This document shows positions 1 through 8,985 of a stretch of DNA of 64,000 bases, one piece after another (the first letter of the stretch is position 1; each line of letters begins with the position of its first letter). Source of the stretch: Chroogloeocystis siderophila 5.2 s.c.1. GTDB taxonomy: Bacteria > Cyanobacteriota > Cyanobacteriia > Cyanobacteriales > Chroococcidiopsidaceae. The notes below the pieces were generated by a model, which was not told the DNA's origin, searched no databases, and saw nothing but the letters and a program-made list of their open reading frames with translations. Where the stretch lies: positions 118,932 through 182,931 of the forward strand of contig NZ_MRCC01000012.1 of NCBI RefSeq assembly GCF_001904655.1, given 5' to 3'. The position numbers were made by a program, and so were the translations under genes.

Positions 1-1314
1 TAAGCGTTCAATCTCTTGTCTTAAAGCTACACCGACTTCATTTGCAGTATGACCAGGAGCCGTCAAAGCATAAAATAACATGACATTTTGGTGCTTATCA
101 CCTGGAAATCCACTAAAACCTTGAGCAGAAAGAGCAAGTTGCTGTCGTTCAACTAAAGACCTATACAGCCGCGACGTGCGACCATCACTCAGTAATCTAC
201 CAATGATGTCATAAGTAACATGATCCGGATCGGTAATAGAGGGACGATGATAGCCTTCTAGATACCAAGGCTGCGATCGCAAACGTAATTCAAATTCCCG
301 TTGTCGTTTTTGAGGTGGTTCCGAGACTTGCACAGCGGGGGCTGCGGGTTTTGCTTTGTAACGTCCAAAGTAAGTTTTTGCTAGCTGTTGCACCTGATTT
401 GCATCAACATCACCAATCACGGCAATTGTCAAATTACTGGGTACGTAGTGCGTATCAAAAAAATCTTGTAAGTCTTGGCGCGTCAAGTTGCGGATATCTT
501 CTTCGTAACCAATCACCGGACGACGATAGGGATGTTTAGTAAATGCGGTATCGAGAAACTTCTCTACCATCTGACCAATAGGAGAATTATCAACCCGCAA
601 TCGCCGTTCTTCAAGAATGACATCTTTTTCTTGATAAAATTCGCGAAAGACAGGTTCTAAAAATCGCTCAGATTCTAGCGACATCCATAGTTCTAACTTA
701 TTACTCGGAAAACTATAAAAATAGCGTGTTGCATCGGCTGAGGTATTGGCATTTAAACCAACACCGCCTGCTTGTTCGACGATTTTCCCTAGTTCGTTTT
801 GCTTGACAAAACTTTGGGCTTGTGCTTGGACTTTTTCAAATTCTGCCTGCAAACGGGCGACTTCCGCTTTGTTTCCCCTAGCTTGCGCTGCGCGAATTTG
901 GGCATCGAGTTCATCTAAGCGATCTAAGAGTGGTTTTTCGGCTGCGTAATCGGTTGTGCCGATGCGTTGCGTTCCCTTAAATGCTAAATGCTCTAAATAG
1001 TGCGCGATTCCTGTTTTACCATCAGGTTCATCCGCACCACCAACATCAGCATAAGTGAGAAACGAAACAACGGGTGCTCGATGGCGTTCTAAAACAATAA
1101 ATTTTATGCCATTTTCTAAACGAAACTCACTCAGTTGATCGATGACACGATCTAAGTAAGGCTGGATCGATGCTTCTGGCGTCGGGGCTTGCGTACGAGC
1201 AAATGCAACTGCTGGTAACGAAGCCCAAGAAAACAAAATAATTATTAAAAAAGTGAAAATTCGCCATCTTACATGATGAGGTAAGAACAATTGGCAGCAA
1301 CGTTTCCAACTCAT
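1..1314 (-). CDS. M16 (insulinase-like) zinc peptidase, C-terminus outside the window
   Basis: The gene reads from an ATG at 1314 to the left edge without a stop, so only the first 438 codons are present. A basic start followed by a hydrophobic stretch (LIIILFSWASLPAVAFA) looks like a signal peptide, placing the enzyme in the periplasm or outer envelope. The inverted zinc-binding motif HYLEH, followed by AFKG, is the HxxEH signature of M16 peptidases. A coiled insertion rich in Ala/Glu/Gln follows, and then the conserved stretch around VILEERRLRVDNSP, which carries the distal metal-ligand glutamates. The second half (FGRYKAKP, EGYHRPS, GRTSRLYRSLV) matches the M16 C-terminal domain. Cyanobacteria often carry two such genes in tandem, so a partner may lie to the left. 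The exact substrate is unknown. Confidence 0.9.
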   Translation of the reverse strand, partial: MSWKRCCQLFLPHHVRWRIFTFLIIILFSWASLPAVAFARTQAPTPEASIQPYLDRVIDQLSEFRLENGIKFIVLERHRAPVVSFLTYADVGGADEPDGKTGIAHYLEHLAFKGTQRIGTTDYAAEKPLLDRLDELDAQIRAAQARGNKAEVARLQAEFEKVQAQAQSFVKQNELGKIVEQAGGVGLNANTSADATRYFYSFPSNKLELWMSLESERFLEPVFREFYQEKDVILEERRLRVDNSPIGQMVEKFLDTAFTKHPYRRPVIGYEEDIRNLTRQDLQDFFDTHYVPSNLTIAVIGDVDANQVQQLAKTYFGRYKAKPAAPAVQVSEPPQKRQREFELRLRSQPWYLEGYHRPSITDPDHVTYDIIGRLLSDGRTSRLYRSLVERQQLALSAQGFSGFPGDKHQNVMLFYALTAPGHTANEVGVALRQEIERL

Positions 1315-1442
1315 AAGTCACAATAAAAGTACTTTTCCAGGATAGATCCCCTTAACGATCTATTACACTTTCAGCGGGGAATCTGCTTGATAGTAGAAAA
1401 TATCGCTACAAGTAGCACGGCAATCTTACAGGCATTAAGTAT

Positions 1443-2060
1443 ATGCAAGTTTTTCATCGCACAGCACAATCTGAAGAATCCTCCCGCGATCGCATTTTGA
1501 AAGCAGCACAGCGATTATTTGCCCGTCAAGGATATGATGGCACGACAACGCGCGACTTAGCTGTTGCAGCAGGCGTTGCTGAAGGAACACTATTTCGTCA
1601 TTTTCCGAATAAAAAGGCGATTTTGATTGAAATTGCAACGCAAGGCTGGGTAGAAATTCTTACCGATTTACTGACTGAATTAAGCGAAATGGGCAGCTAC
1701 AAGGCGGTAGCCCAAGTGATGCAGCGCCGGATGTGGAATTTTCATAAAAATGCGGATATGATGCGCGTTTGCTTTATGGAAGCGCAGTTTCATCCTGATT
1801 TACGCGATCGCATTCAAGCAGAAGTGATTAACAAAATGACGGATGTTGCTGAGGCATTTTTTCAAACCGCGATGGATCGCGGAATCTACCGCAAAACAAA
1901 TCCGAAAATTGTCGCGCAGGTGTTTTTAGGAATGTTTGCGATCGCAGGTTTTAGTCACAATACATTAATGGAACCGGATGCTTCACCAAAAGCTATGCAA
2001 GAAATGGCAGAAGGACTTGCGGATATTTTTCTGAATGGGGTGTTAGAGAGGGGGGAGTGA
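1443..2060 (+). CDS. TetR/AcrR-family transcriptional regulator
   Basis: 205 aa, the usual TetR length. Residues about 15-62 form the N-terminal helix-turn-helix domain, with the typical RILKAAQRLFARQGYDGTT start and the recognition part VAEGTLFRHFPNKKAIL. The C-terminal half is a helical ligand or dimer domain that cannot be assigned to an inducer. It is divergent from the M16 peptidase (129 bp between the starts) and lies 29 bp upstream of the aminopeptidase P gene on the same strand, so it may control either neighbour or itself. The start has no strong ribosome-binding site, but the family N-terminus fits it. Confidence 0.85.
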   Translation: MQVFHRTAQSEESSRDRILKAAQRLFARQGYDGTTTRDLAVAAGVAEGTLFRHFPNKKAILIEIATQGWVEILTDLLTELSEMGSYKAVAQVMQRRMWNFHKNADMMRVCFMEAQFHPDLRDRIQAEVINKMTDVAEAFFQTAMDRGIYRKTNPKIVAQVFLGMFAIAGFSHNTLMEPDASPKAMQEMAEGLADIFLNGVLERGE

Positions 2061-2089
2061 AACTTAATGTCCGAGTTTAGTTTTGGGTT

Positions 2090-3472
2090 ATGAATATTCA
2101 TGATGTTGATGCGAGGCTGGCGGATATTTTGCGCGATCGCCGTCGGCGACTTGCTGAAATTTTTGCTGCACCTGTCGTCTTATGGTCAGGGCGTCGTAGT
2201 CCGCGCAATTTTGCGGCAAATACGTTTCCGTTTCGCGCTAGCAGTCATTTTCTCTACTTTGCTGGATTACCATTAGAAAATGCGGCGATTTGTTTAGAGT
2301 CTGGACAGTTAACTTTATTTATTGACGATCCGTCACCTAGTCACACACTATGGCATGGAGAAACACCTGCAAAAGAAGAGATTGCCCAAAAAATTGGTGC
2401 TGACGCTGTTTTGCCGATGGCAGAATTACCAGCACACTTAGCCGGAGTTGCGACAATTCCAGTGCAAGATGCGGCGACTTGGACAGAACAAACGCAGTTA
2501 CTCGACCGCTGGGTATTACCAGAAAGACCGCTCGAAGGGATTGATTTAGAATTAGCAAAAGCCATTGTTACTCTCCGCTTGATTCACGATGCGGGTGCAT
2601 TAGCTGAATTGCGCAAAGCTGCGGCGGTGACGATAAACGCGCATAAAGCTGGCATGGCAGCGACTCGGAAGGCTAAGACTGAAGCCGATATCCGTGCGGC
2701 GATGGAGGGTGTCATAATTGCTGAGAATATGAGTTGTGCGTATGCAAGTATTGTGACGATTCATGGCGAAGTGTTGCATAGCGATCGCTATCACAATAAA
2801 ATTCAAGCTGGAAACTTAGTACTTGCTGATGTTGGCACGGAAACTGCAACCGGTTGGGCAGCAGACGTGACGCGGACTTGGGCAGTTACAGGTAAATTCT
2901 CATCTACCCAAAGAGATATTTATGATGTTGTTTTAGCCGCCCACGATGCTTGTATTGCTAAAGTTTCTCCAGGCGTTGAGTATCGCGATCTTCATTTTTT
3001 GGCAGCAACGACAATTGCTGAAGGGTTAGTCGATTTAGGCATTTTGCAGGGTAACGTAGAAGATTTAGTCGAGAGAGATATTCATGCATTGTTTTTCCCG
3101 CATGGTGTTGGTCATTTACTCGGCTTGGATGTCCATGATATGGAAGATTTGGGAGATTTAGCGGGATATGAACCAGGAAGGACGAGAAGCGATCGCTTTG
3201 GGTTAGGATATCTGCGTTTGGATCGTCCTTTACGTCCTGGAATGTTGGTGACAATTGAACCTGGCTTTTATCAAGTTCCAGCAATTTTAAATAATCCGGA
3301 AGTCCGCACCGCGTATCAAGATGCTGTGAATTGGGAAAGATTAATGCAGTTTGCAGATGTACGCGGAATACGGATTGAAGATGATGTGCTAGTCACCGAA
3401 GCAGGAAGCGAAGTCTTGACCGCAGCGTTACCGACTAAAGCCGAGGATATTGAACAGTTAGTGCGCGGATAA
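2090..3472 (+). CDS. pepP: Xaa-Pro aminopeptidase (aminopeptidase P, M24 family)
   Basis: 460 aa, the expected length. The N-terminal domain (about 1-180) is the creatinase-like fold: RDRRRRLAEIF, SSHFLYFAGLP. The C-terminal domain is the pita-bread metallopeptidase. Visible metal ligands are the Asp pair in LADVGTE and AADVTRTW, the His in FFPHGVGHLLGLDVHD, and the Glu residues in VTIEPGFY and GIRIEDDVLV. It removes N-terminal residues preceding proline in cytosolic peptides. It probably shares a transcript with the TetR gene upstream; the SDR gene downstream is convergent, with 2 bp between the stop codons. Confidence 0.9.
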   Translation: MNIHDVDARLADILRDRRRRLAEIFAAPVVLWSGRRSPRNFAANTFPFRASSHFLYFAGLPLENAAICLESGQLTLFIDDPSPSHTLWHGETPAKEEIAQKIGADAVLPMAELPAHLAGVATIPVQDAATWTEQTQLLDRWVLPERPLEGIDLELAKAIVTLRLIHDAGALAELRKAAAVTINAHKAGMAATRKAKTEADIRAAMEGVIIAENMSCAYASIVTIHGEVLHSDRYHNKIQAGNLVLADVGTETATGWAADVTRTWAVTGKFSSTQRDIYDVVLAAHDACIAKVSPGVEYRDLHFLAATTIAEGLVDLGILQGNVEDLVERDIHALFFPHGVGHLLGLDVHDMEDLGDLAGYEPGRTRSDRFGLGYLRLDRPLRPGMLVTIEPGFYQVPAILNNPEVRTAYQDAVNWERLMQFADVRGIRIEDDVLVTEAGSEVLTAALPTKAEDIEQLVRG

Positions 3473-3474
3473 GT

Positions 3475-4185
3475 TTAATAAGAAATTTCCTGGCGATCGC
3501 GGAAGAATTTCCCACTCATATCAAGTGACGCTTCGGTCGCTAACCAAATTGCGGTATCTGCACCTTGTTCGGGCGATCGCGGTGCATTTTCACCACCCAT
3601 ATCAGTTTTCACCCAACCAGGACACATTGCATAAACTGCGATTCCCTGCGATTGTAATGCTTCGGCAAGCATAATCGTTGCCCCATTTAATGCAAGTTTA
3701 GATAAACAATAACTAGGGACATCTGCGGATAAGCCATCCAGTTCGCCATAGCCACTCGAAACATTAATCACGCGGGCTTGAGTAGCTTTTTGTAATAGTG
3801 GGAGGAAAGCTTGCGTTACATGAATTGAACCAAAGGTATTAGTATCCATTGCTTGGTGCAGTATGCTACGTGACACATTGAGAATATTTACGCCTTGATC
3901 TTGATAGACTCCCGCATTGTTGACAAGAACATCCAAAGAGTCTATTTCTTGCTTTAATTGCTCTGCTGCACGGTGAATACTATCATCATCAGTGACATCA
4001 AGTTTGACAACACGCACAGTGGAGTTAGCTGGTAACTTTTGCGTCGCTGCTTTGGCTTTATCAAGCGAACGTGCTGCGATAATCACCTCAAAACCTGCTT
4101 GCAGTAATCCTTGACAAATTGCAAATCCAATGCCTTTATTACCTCCAGTAACAAGTGCCCGTTTTCCTTGAAATTCAGAATTCAT
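3475..4185 (-). CDS. short-chain dehydrogenase/reductase (classical SDR)
   Basis: 236 aa. The N-terminal Rossmann nucleotide motif TGGNKGIGFAI (TGxxxGIG) and the NNAG motif (VLVNNAGVYQ) are intact. The catalytic Ser is in VINVSSGYGELDG and the YxxxK pair is in SYCLSKLALNG. The closing PGWVKTDMGG is typical of SDRs with C-terminal cofactor contacts. Arg after the TGG motif and a basic AARSLDKAK segment after beta-2 suggest NADPH. The closest relatives by pattern are plant and bacterial carbonyl reductases of the menthol-dehydrogenase-like group. The substrate is unknown. It is convergent with pepP. Confidence 0.85.
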   Translation of the reverse strand: MNSEFQGKRALVTGGNKGIGFAICQGLLQAGFEVIIAARSLDKAKAATQKLPANSTVRVVKLDVTDDDSIHRAAEQLKQEIDSLDVLVNNAGVYQDQGVNILNVSRSILHQAMDTNTFGSIHVTQAFLPLLQKATQARVINVSSGYGELDGLSADVPSYCLSKLALNGATIMLAEALQSQGIAVYAMCPGWVKTDMGGENAPRSPEQGADTAIWLATEASLDMSGKFFRDRQEISY

Positions 4186-4272
4186 AGCGATCGTATCTCA
4201 TGCCTCTTAATACACCAATGCATTTTGTGTTTTTTTGTTTGCATAAACTTCCTACTCAGGGAGTAAGTTTTC

Positions 4273-4659
4273 ATGACTAAATTTGAACTTTTACAAAAAT
4301 TCCCGCCTCGCCCAATCAAATCAGAGACTGAACGACAAGTCTTTCAAGAAGTCATTGATAGTTTACTGGATAGTGAGATAATGCCAGAAGGACAAGATTA
4401 TCTCAATGTACTAGGAGTTCTGGTTTATGAATATGAGAAAAAATCTTTATCAATTCCAGATTTAAGTGGTGTTGAGTTACTCAAAGCATTGATTGATGAA
4501 TTTGATCTTAAACAAAAAGATCTTATTCTTATTTTTAAAACTGAAGTTATTGTATCGGAAATACTTAATGAAAAACGTAGCTTTACTGTAGAGCGTATTA
4601 AAAAATTAGCTGATTTCTTTCCTCAACCATCAATAATAGCACCACGTTCTAGCAAGTAA
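4273..4659 (+). CDS. HigA-like XRE-family antitoxin/regulator without an adjacent toxin
   Basis: 128 aa. The C-terminal half carries a helix-turn-helix of the type LKALIDEFDLKQKDLILIF followed by a second helix, SFTVERIKKLADFF, the arrangement seen in HigA antitoxins. The N-terminal half (RPIKSETERQVFQEVIDSLL) is the acidic, helical toxin-facing part of that family. A HigB-type toxin gene would normally precede it with a few bases of spacing, but upstream there is only the divergent SDR gene, so this is an orphan. Its last 37 bases overlap the end of the convergent pentapeptide gene. A role as a plain transcription factor is possible. Confidence 0.7.
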   Translation: MTKFELLQKFPPRPIKSETERQVFQEVIDSLLDSEIMPEGQDYLNVLGVLVYEYEKKSLSIPDLSGVELLKALIDEFDLKQKDLILIFKTEVIVSEILNEKRSFTVERIKKLADFFPQPSIIAPRSSK

Positions 4660-5612
4660 CGCTTCATCTCAGTAGAAAGTCCTTTGACATTGTGCATTTG
4701 GGTGTTCTCTACTTGCACGTCATTGAATTCTACACGAGTTAAGTCTGCGTTGCTAAAGTCTGCATGACTCAAATCTGCATTACTGAGATCAGCTTGTTGC
4801 AGTAGTACACCCCTAAGATTAGCAGCATGAAGATTAGCATTTTGCAGATACGCACTGCACAAATTGGCATGACTTAGAATTGCCCTACTGAGGTTAGCAC
4901 GAGGCATTAAACAGCGTAGATCGGCATTTTGTAAATCCGCACCTTGCAAGTTAGCATCGCGGAGATTTGCATTGCTAAGGTTAGCATCGGCTAAACAAGC
5001 ATTAGATAAGTTAGCACGACTTAGATCAGCAAGTTTGAGATCGGCATTATCAAGAATCGCGTATGCTAAATTAGCAGAATTGAGATTCGCATAACTAAGA
5101 TTGCAATGACTTAAATTAGCACCTTGCAGATTTGCTGCTTTGAAATTTGTATTACTGAGGTTAGTAGCACTTAAGTTGGCTTTGGCAAAATCTTCAATTG
5201 GATTTAAACCAAGCATGGTTGCAACTTTTGTAAAATCATTGGTGGTGGAGGAAGTTAACATTTCTTGCGCTAAAGCTAACTGCTGCTGGTGGTATTCACC
5301 TGCTTTAGTCGCATCATCAAGCGCTAAGTAAGCATTTCTTAAGTTTAATAGTGCATTAACTTGACCTTTGTTATCTGCTATTCGCTGCGCTAAGGCTAAA
5401 TGCTGTTCAAAACACGCGATCGCTTCGGGTAAATTTCCCAAAGCTTGATACGCTGCACCCAAATTTCCTAAGGCTGCACCTTCGCGTTGCAAATCTTGAT
5501 CTGTGCGATACAAATTTAATGCTTGTTGCCAAGATTGTAATGCTTCCTCAAACGCGTTTGTTTGATATTGGATAATTCCTTGTTTGAGTAATTGATTGGC
5601 AGCATTAGTCAT
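4623..5612 (-). CDS. TPR plus pentapeptide-repeat protein
   Basis: 329 aa in two parts. Residues about 1-115 contain TPR units (FEEALQSWQQALNLYR, GNLGAAYQALGNLPEAIACF, DDATKAGEYHQQQLALA). Residues about 130-300 are a long run of A(D/N)Lxx pentapeptides (ANLSATNL, ADLQNADL, ANLRGVLLQQADL), which fold as a right-handed quadrilateral beta-helix. No signal peptide is visible, so it is probably cytosolic. The combination suggests a protein-protein scaffold; the partners are unknown. It lies 18 bp downstream of the convergent-type neighbour puuD-like gene and could be a separate unit. Confidence 0.85.
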   Translation of the reverse strand: MTNAANQLLKQGIIQYQTNAFEEALQSWQQALNLYRTDQDLQREGAALGNLGAAYQALGNLPEAIACFEQHLALAQRIADNKGQVNALLNLRNAYLALDDATKAGEYHQQQLALAQEMLTSSTTNDFTKVATMLGLNPIEDFAKANLSATNLSNTNFKAANLQGANLSHCNLSYANLNSANLAYAILDNADLKLADLSRANLSNACLADANLSNANLRDANLQGADLQNADLRCLMPRANLSRAILSHANLCSAYLQNANLHAANLRGVLLQQADLSNADLSHADFSNADLTRVEFNDVQVENTQMHNVKGLSTEMKRYLLERGAIIDG

Positions 5613-5630
5613 GGGTTAATCTATTTGTTG

Positions 5631-6362
5631 TTAGTATTCACAGTTAGCCATTGCGGTTTGACGTGTTGCAGTGATGAAGGATTGAAAGATGCGGTGTTGT
5701 AAAGGATCGACACTACTGGAAAGTTCAGGATGCCATTGCACTGCGATCGCCCAAGGGTGATATTTGTGTTCTAGTGCTTCAATAACTCCATCCGTCGCCC
5801 ATCCGGTGACGCGCCATTCTGAAGATACAGTACGTACAGCTTGATGATGCCAAGAGACGACATCAACTGTGGTTGTGCCAATGATTTCTTGGGCAAGACG
5901 ACTCTCAGAGTTAAGATCGACACCGTGTTGAATCGATAGTAATTCTTCAGCGCGATGCGTTACTATCTCGCCGTATTCATCCGGAAGATGCGGAATCAAT
6001 GTTCCGCCAGTTGCAACTGCAAGTACTTCTAAACCGCGACAAATACCGAGTATGGGAATATCAGAGGCTAAGGCGGCTTGGGCTAGGGCAATTTCGGCGC
6101 GATCGCGTTCCAAATCGATATTATAAATTGTCGGATGCATGACACCGTTGTACATTGCGGGATCAATATCTCCGCCACCAGAGAAGATGAAACCATCAAT
6201 TCTTTGTAATATAATCTCGCTTGCTTCAGGTTCGCTTGGAGGAATCAGTACTGGAATTCCACCAGCGGCTTTAACAGCTGCTGCATACGAACTAGGTAAG
6301 CAATAACTACTCGTTTGAGCGTGACCCGAGGTCGTAATTCCAATAATCGGAGGCTGTATCAT
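5631..6362 (-). CDS. gamma-glutamyl hydrolase of the PuuD type (peptidase C26, class-I amidotransferase fold)
   Basis: 243 aa. The nucleophile Cys is in LGICRGLEVLAV and the His/Glu of the triad are in VQWHPELSS. The early GGGDIDP motif (oxyanion side) is also present. Family members cleave gamma-glutamyl bonds, for example gamma-glutamyl-GABA in putrescine catabolism. The gene follows the type III glutamine synthetase on the same strand with 9 bp between them, so the pair can make and cleave gamma-glutamyl amides: a ligase and a hydrolase in one operon. The NtcA-type promoter upstream of the synthetase would drive both. The actual amine is not shown by the sequence. Confidence 0.85.
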   Translation of the reverse strand: MIQPPIIGITTSGHAQTSSYCLPSSYAAAVKAAGGIPVLIPPSEPEASEIILQRIDGFIFSGGGDIDPAMYNGVMHPTIYNIDLERDRAEIALAQAALASDIPILGICRGLEVLAVATGGTLIPHLPDEYGEIVTHRAEELLSIQHGVDLNSESRLAQEIIGTTTVDVVSWHHQAVRTVSSEWRVTGWATDGVIEALEHKYHPWAIAVQWHPELSSSVDPLQHRIFQSFITATRQTAMANCEY

Positions 6363-6371
6363 TTCCCAAGT

Positions 6372-7697
6372 TTAGCAGTTAACATACTGCTCAACCTCCC
6401 AGCTTGTCACTTGCGCGTTGTAACTATTCCACTCGTGATATTTGAAATCGAGAAAGGTTTTGGCAGCTTGTTCTCCTAAGGTTTGCATTAATAAGGAATC
6501 TTTTTCTAAGCATTGCAGTGCTTCGAGTAAACTCGTTGGCAGAGTTGGTAAATCAGAAAATTCTAAACCCCGCACAAACATATTTTCATCCAAGCGTTTC
6601 CCTATTGCAAGATGTTTTGCCATTCCTTCCATCCCTGCTGCTAAGATTCCCGCTAAAGCAAGATAAAGGTTTGCTGCACCATCGACAAGACGACACTCAA
6701 AGCGCCCGCCTTCGGGAATGCGGATCATGTGCGTGCGATTGTTTCCACCATAGGAAATGTAACGAGGACTCCAAGTGCTACCGGATGCAGTTGTCGTCGC
6801 ACCAATACGGCGATACGAGTTAATTGTCGGGCTACAGAGTGCAGCCAATCCACGACCATGTGCTAGAACACCCGCAAGAAATTCATACGCTATATTTGAT
6901 AGTCCCATTTCTTCGGTGGTCTCTGCAAAAATATTTTGACCGTCATTCCATAAACTCATGTGGATATGTGCGCCATTTCCGGTAAGCTGGCTGAAGGGTT
7001 TGGGCATGAATGTGGCAGTTAAACCGCGTTGTTCTGCTAGAGTTTTCACCATGTATTTGAAAAAGACATGGCGATCGCACGTTGTCAAAGCATCAGTAAA
7101 CGTCCAATTAATTTCAAATTGACCATTGGCATCTTCATGATCACACTGATACGGTTCCCAGCCTAATTCTTCCATGTATCCCACGAGTGTGGAAATTAAT
7201 TCAAATTGCCGCATCAAGTTCAACTGATCATAGCAAGGGCGTGCAGCAGTATCTTGAGGATCAGCGATTTGATAACCTTGTTCGCTCTTTTTGAGTAAGA
7301 AAAATTCAGCCTCTACTCCAGTTTTGTAGCTGTAACCCAAATTTTCGCACTGTTGTAGTATTTTCTTAAAAATAACGCGCGGCGATGCAGCAAACGGTTC
7401 GCCATCTAAATACACGTCACTTGCTAACCAACCAACATTCGGTTGCCACGGTAGCACAATCAACGAACTTGGATCGGGTACAGCAGCAATATCATGTGCA
7501 TCAGGTCCCAAACCTAGATTACTGGCAAACGGCGCAAAGCAAGCTCCATCATTTTCTACTGCTGTAATTTTCGCGGCGGGAACGAGTTTAGCACGGGTTC
7601 CTCCCAACAAGTCAGTATAAGATACAAGAAAAAAATCGAGTTGCAATTCTTTGGCTAACTCGGCTAGGGCTTTGCCTCGTGTCAAGGTTGTCGTCAC
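6372..7697 (-). CDS. glnT: type III (GlnT-type) glutamate-amine/ammonia ligase
   Basis: 441 aa from a GTG at 7697. An in-frame ATG exists at 7865, but it lies upstream of the NtcA-type promoter (7767-7726), and the extra 56 codons do not resemble the family. The GTG gives the expected N-terminus, followed by LVSYTDLLGGTRAKLVPA as in rhizobial GlnT. Catalytic regions are visible: KTGVEAEFFLL, DHEDANGQFEINW, the ATP-side TFMPKPFSQLTGNGAHIH, INSYRRIG, and the closing RFECRLVDGAANLY. GlnT relatives include glutamine synthetase III and gamma-glutamylmethylamide synthetase, so the acceptor may be ammonia or a small amine. It forms an operon with the PuuD-like hydrolase. Confidence 0.85.
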   Translation of the reverse strand: MTTTLTRGKALAELAKELQLDFFLVSYTDLLGGTRAKLVPAAKITAVENDGACFAPFASNLGLGPDAHDIAAVPDPSSLIVLPWQPNVGWLASDVYLDGEPFAASPRVIFKKILQQCENLGYSYKTGVEAEFFLLKKSEQGYQIADPQDTAARPCYDQLNLMRQFELISTLVGYMEELGWEPYQCDHEDANGQFEINWTFTDALTTCDRHVFFKYMVKTLAEQRGLTATFMPKPFSQLTGNGAHIHMSLWNDGQNIFAETTEEMGLSNIAYEFLAGVLAHGRGLAALCSPTINSYRRIGATTTASGSTWSPRYISYGGNNRTHMIRIPEGGRFECRLVDGAANLYLALAGILAAGMEGMAKHLAIGKRLDENMFVRGLEFSDLPTLPTSLLEALQCLEKDSLLMQTLGEQAAKTFLDFKYHEWNSYNAQVTSWEVEQYVNC

Positions 7698-7725
7698 TGC
7701 CGTACTCCCAATTGCTCTGTCTCCG

Positions 7726-7767
7726 AGTAAACCAAACTTGTTATAACAGATTTGTAGCAGATAATAC
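7726..7767 (-). promoter_or_regulatory. NtcA-type promoter of the glnT-puuD operon
   Basis: Read on the minus strand, GTATTATCTGCTAC (7767-7754) fits the NtcA box GTA-N8-TAC. Exactly 22 nt further, TTTACT (7731-7726) sits in the -10 position, the spacing of NtcA-activated promoters. Between them lies the 10-bp palindrome TGTTATAACA (7748-7739), also present at the same position in the second synthetase promoter. The predicted transcript starts near 7719, leaving a leader of about 20 nt before the GTG at 7697. Confidence 0.65.
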
Positions 7768-7922
7768 TGTCTTACTTTAAGATCTCTGTGAATAAAAGCA
7801 GGGGGGCAGAGGAGAAATCTATTCAAATTTACTATGTGTGGTAGCTTTGATGGTGTTCTTGGCAAGTTATGTACGCTAGCTACGTGGCAATCCAGAAATT
7901 CATGGTTTGTGATGTTAAAAGC

Positions 7923-8819
7923 TTACAACTTGGCTAGAACTGGTGTTGCTAATGCATCTTTGCAATAGTTAGCTAAAAAAGGAGTGCGATCGCCATTTTT
8001 TGTCCACAATATTGGAAAGAAACTCTCATCCATTGTTGTCTCATCCACGCGCTGATAACGCCCATAAATATATCCTGCACCTGTAGGACGAAACTTCGCT
8101 TCTGATGACAGTGTATGCACTCCCAAACTGCGACGCACTTTATCAAGTCTGGTATTTTTCCCCGAACCATGCCACACGTTACCATGATGAAAAACGCAGC
8201 CTCCCGCAGGAATTTCTACCTGCACAATTTCAGGATTGCTAATATTCATTTCTGCCGCAGCTTGTAACATTTGAGCGCGATACCCTTGAGTAGGTGCATG
8301 AAATTCTGCCACACTATCTAGCAAGCGCCACTTATGCGATCCTCTGACATACTCGATTGTACCAGCATCAGCGCTAGTATCATCTAAGGCAATCCAACAC
8401 GTAATTATCTCCGGCGGATCGATGTATTTAATGTACGTCGCATCTTGATGTAGCGCTACCTCTTTACCGCCAGAAGGTTTCCACCATAAGCTATCTTGTC
8501 CAATTCTCGCGCCTGTCCATCCTGCCAAAGTTGCACTCAACCGCCCAATCTCTGCGGATAAAACCACACTTGCAATTGTGAGGTCACTTTTCCAAACATT
8601 ACACATTTCTCTAGTAACATCAGGCAAGCTCAACCCAGGACGCCAATACCATTCATCAGGATAAATCCCTGTTTCAAACTCCCCAGAAAATAATGGTTCA
8701 ATTCTTTCAATTAACCGCCCTACTAAATCAGCATTAATTAAGCGAGGAATAACTAAAAAACCATCATGATTAAATTTATCTATCTCTTTTGTAGTTAATT
8801 TTATCATATCGCTCGACAT
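7923..8819 (-). CDS. phytanoyl-CoA dioxygenase (PhyH)-family Fe(II)/2-oxoglutarate oxygenase
   Basis: 298 aa. The N-terminus (FNHDGFLVIPRLINADLV) is the typical PhyH opening. The iron ligands are the H-x-D of ALHQDATY and a distal His in FHHGNVWHGSGKN, which is followed by the 2-oxoglutarate-binding Arg region (RRSLGVHTL). CWIALDDTSADAGTIEYVRGSH is the conserved core. Such enzymes hydroxylate or demethylate small metabolites; the substrate is not deducible. It is divergent from the solute-binding protein gene and shares with it an intergenic region containing an NtcA box, which places it in the same nitrogen-responsive set. Confidence 0.8.
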   Translation of the reverse strand: MSSDMIKLTTKEIDKFNHDGFLVIPRLINADLVGRLIERIEPLFSGEFETGIYPDEWYWRPGLSLPDVTREMCNVWKSDLTIASVVLSAEIGRLSATLAGWTGARIGQDSLWWKPSGGKEVALHQDATYIKYIDPPEIITCWIALDDTSADAGTIEYVRGSHKWRLLDSVAEFHAPTQGYRAQMLQAAAEMNISNPEIVQVEIPAGGCVFHHGNVWHGSGKNTRLDKVRRSLGVHTLSSEAKFRPTGAGYIYGRYQRVDETTMDESFFPILWTKNGDRTPFLANYCKDALATPVLAKL

Positions 8820-8850
8820 AAAGTATTATTTTAAATATTGCTGATACAAC

Positions 8851-8896
8851 TTGTTATAATAACAATATGTAATAGATAAATTGTAGTTTTTAATAC
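8851..8896. promoter_or_regulatory. NtcA box and TTGTTATAATAACAA palindrome between divergent genes
   Basis: GTAGTTTTTAATAC at 8883-8896 matches GTA-N8-TAC. Towards the PhyH gene, 21 nt separate it from TATTAT (8861-8856), a good TA-N3-T -10 box, giving a leader of about 30 nt. Towards the solute-binding gene the -10 match is weaker (AT-rich TTTATT around 8921). TTGTTATAATAACAA (8851-8865), a palindrome like the one in the two synthetase promoters, overlaps the PhyH -10. Confidence 0.5.
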
Positions 8897-8985
8897 AGTT
8901 GTATACTTTGATATACTGAATTTATTTTAATAAATGAGATTACTTAAATTTTTCATAGTAATCATCTGACCATAACTATTAATCA

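Noticed and set aside
7698..7865. Longer start of the GlnT-type synthetase at 7865
   Set aside because: The NtcA-type promoter with correct spacing lies inside this stretch, and the extra residues do not resemble the family.
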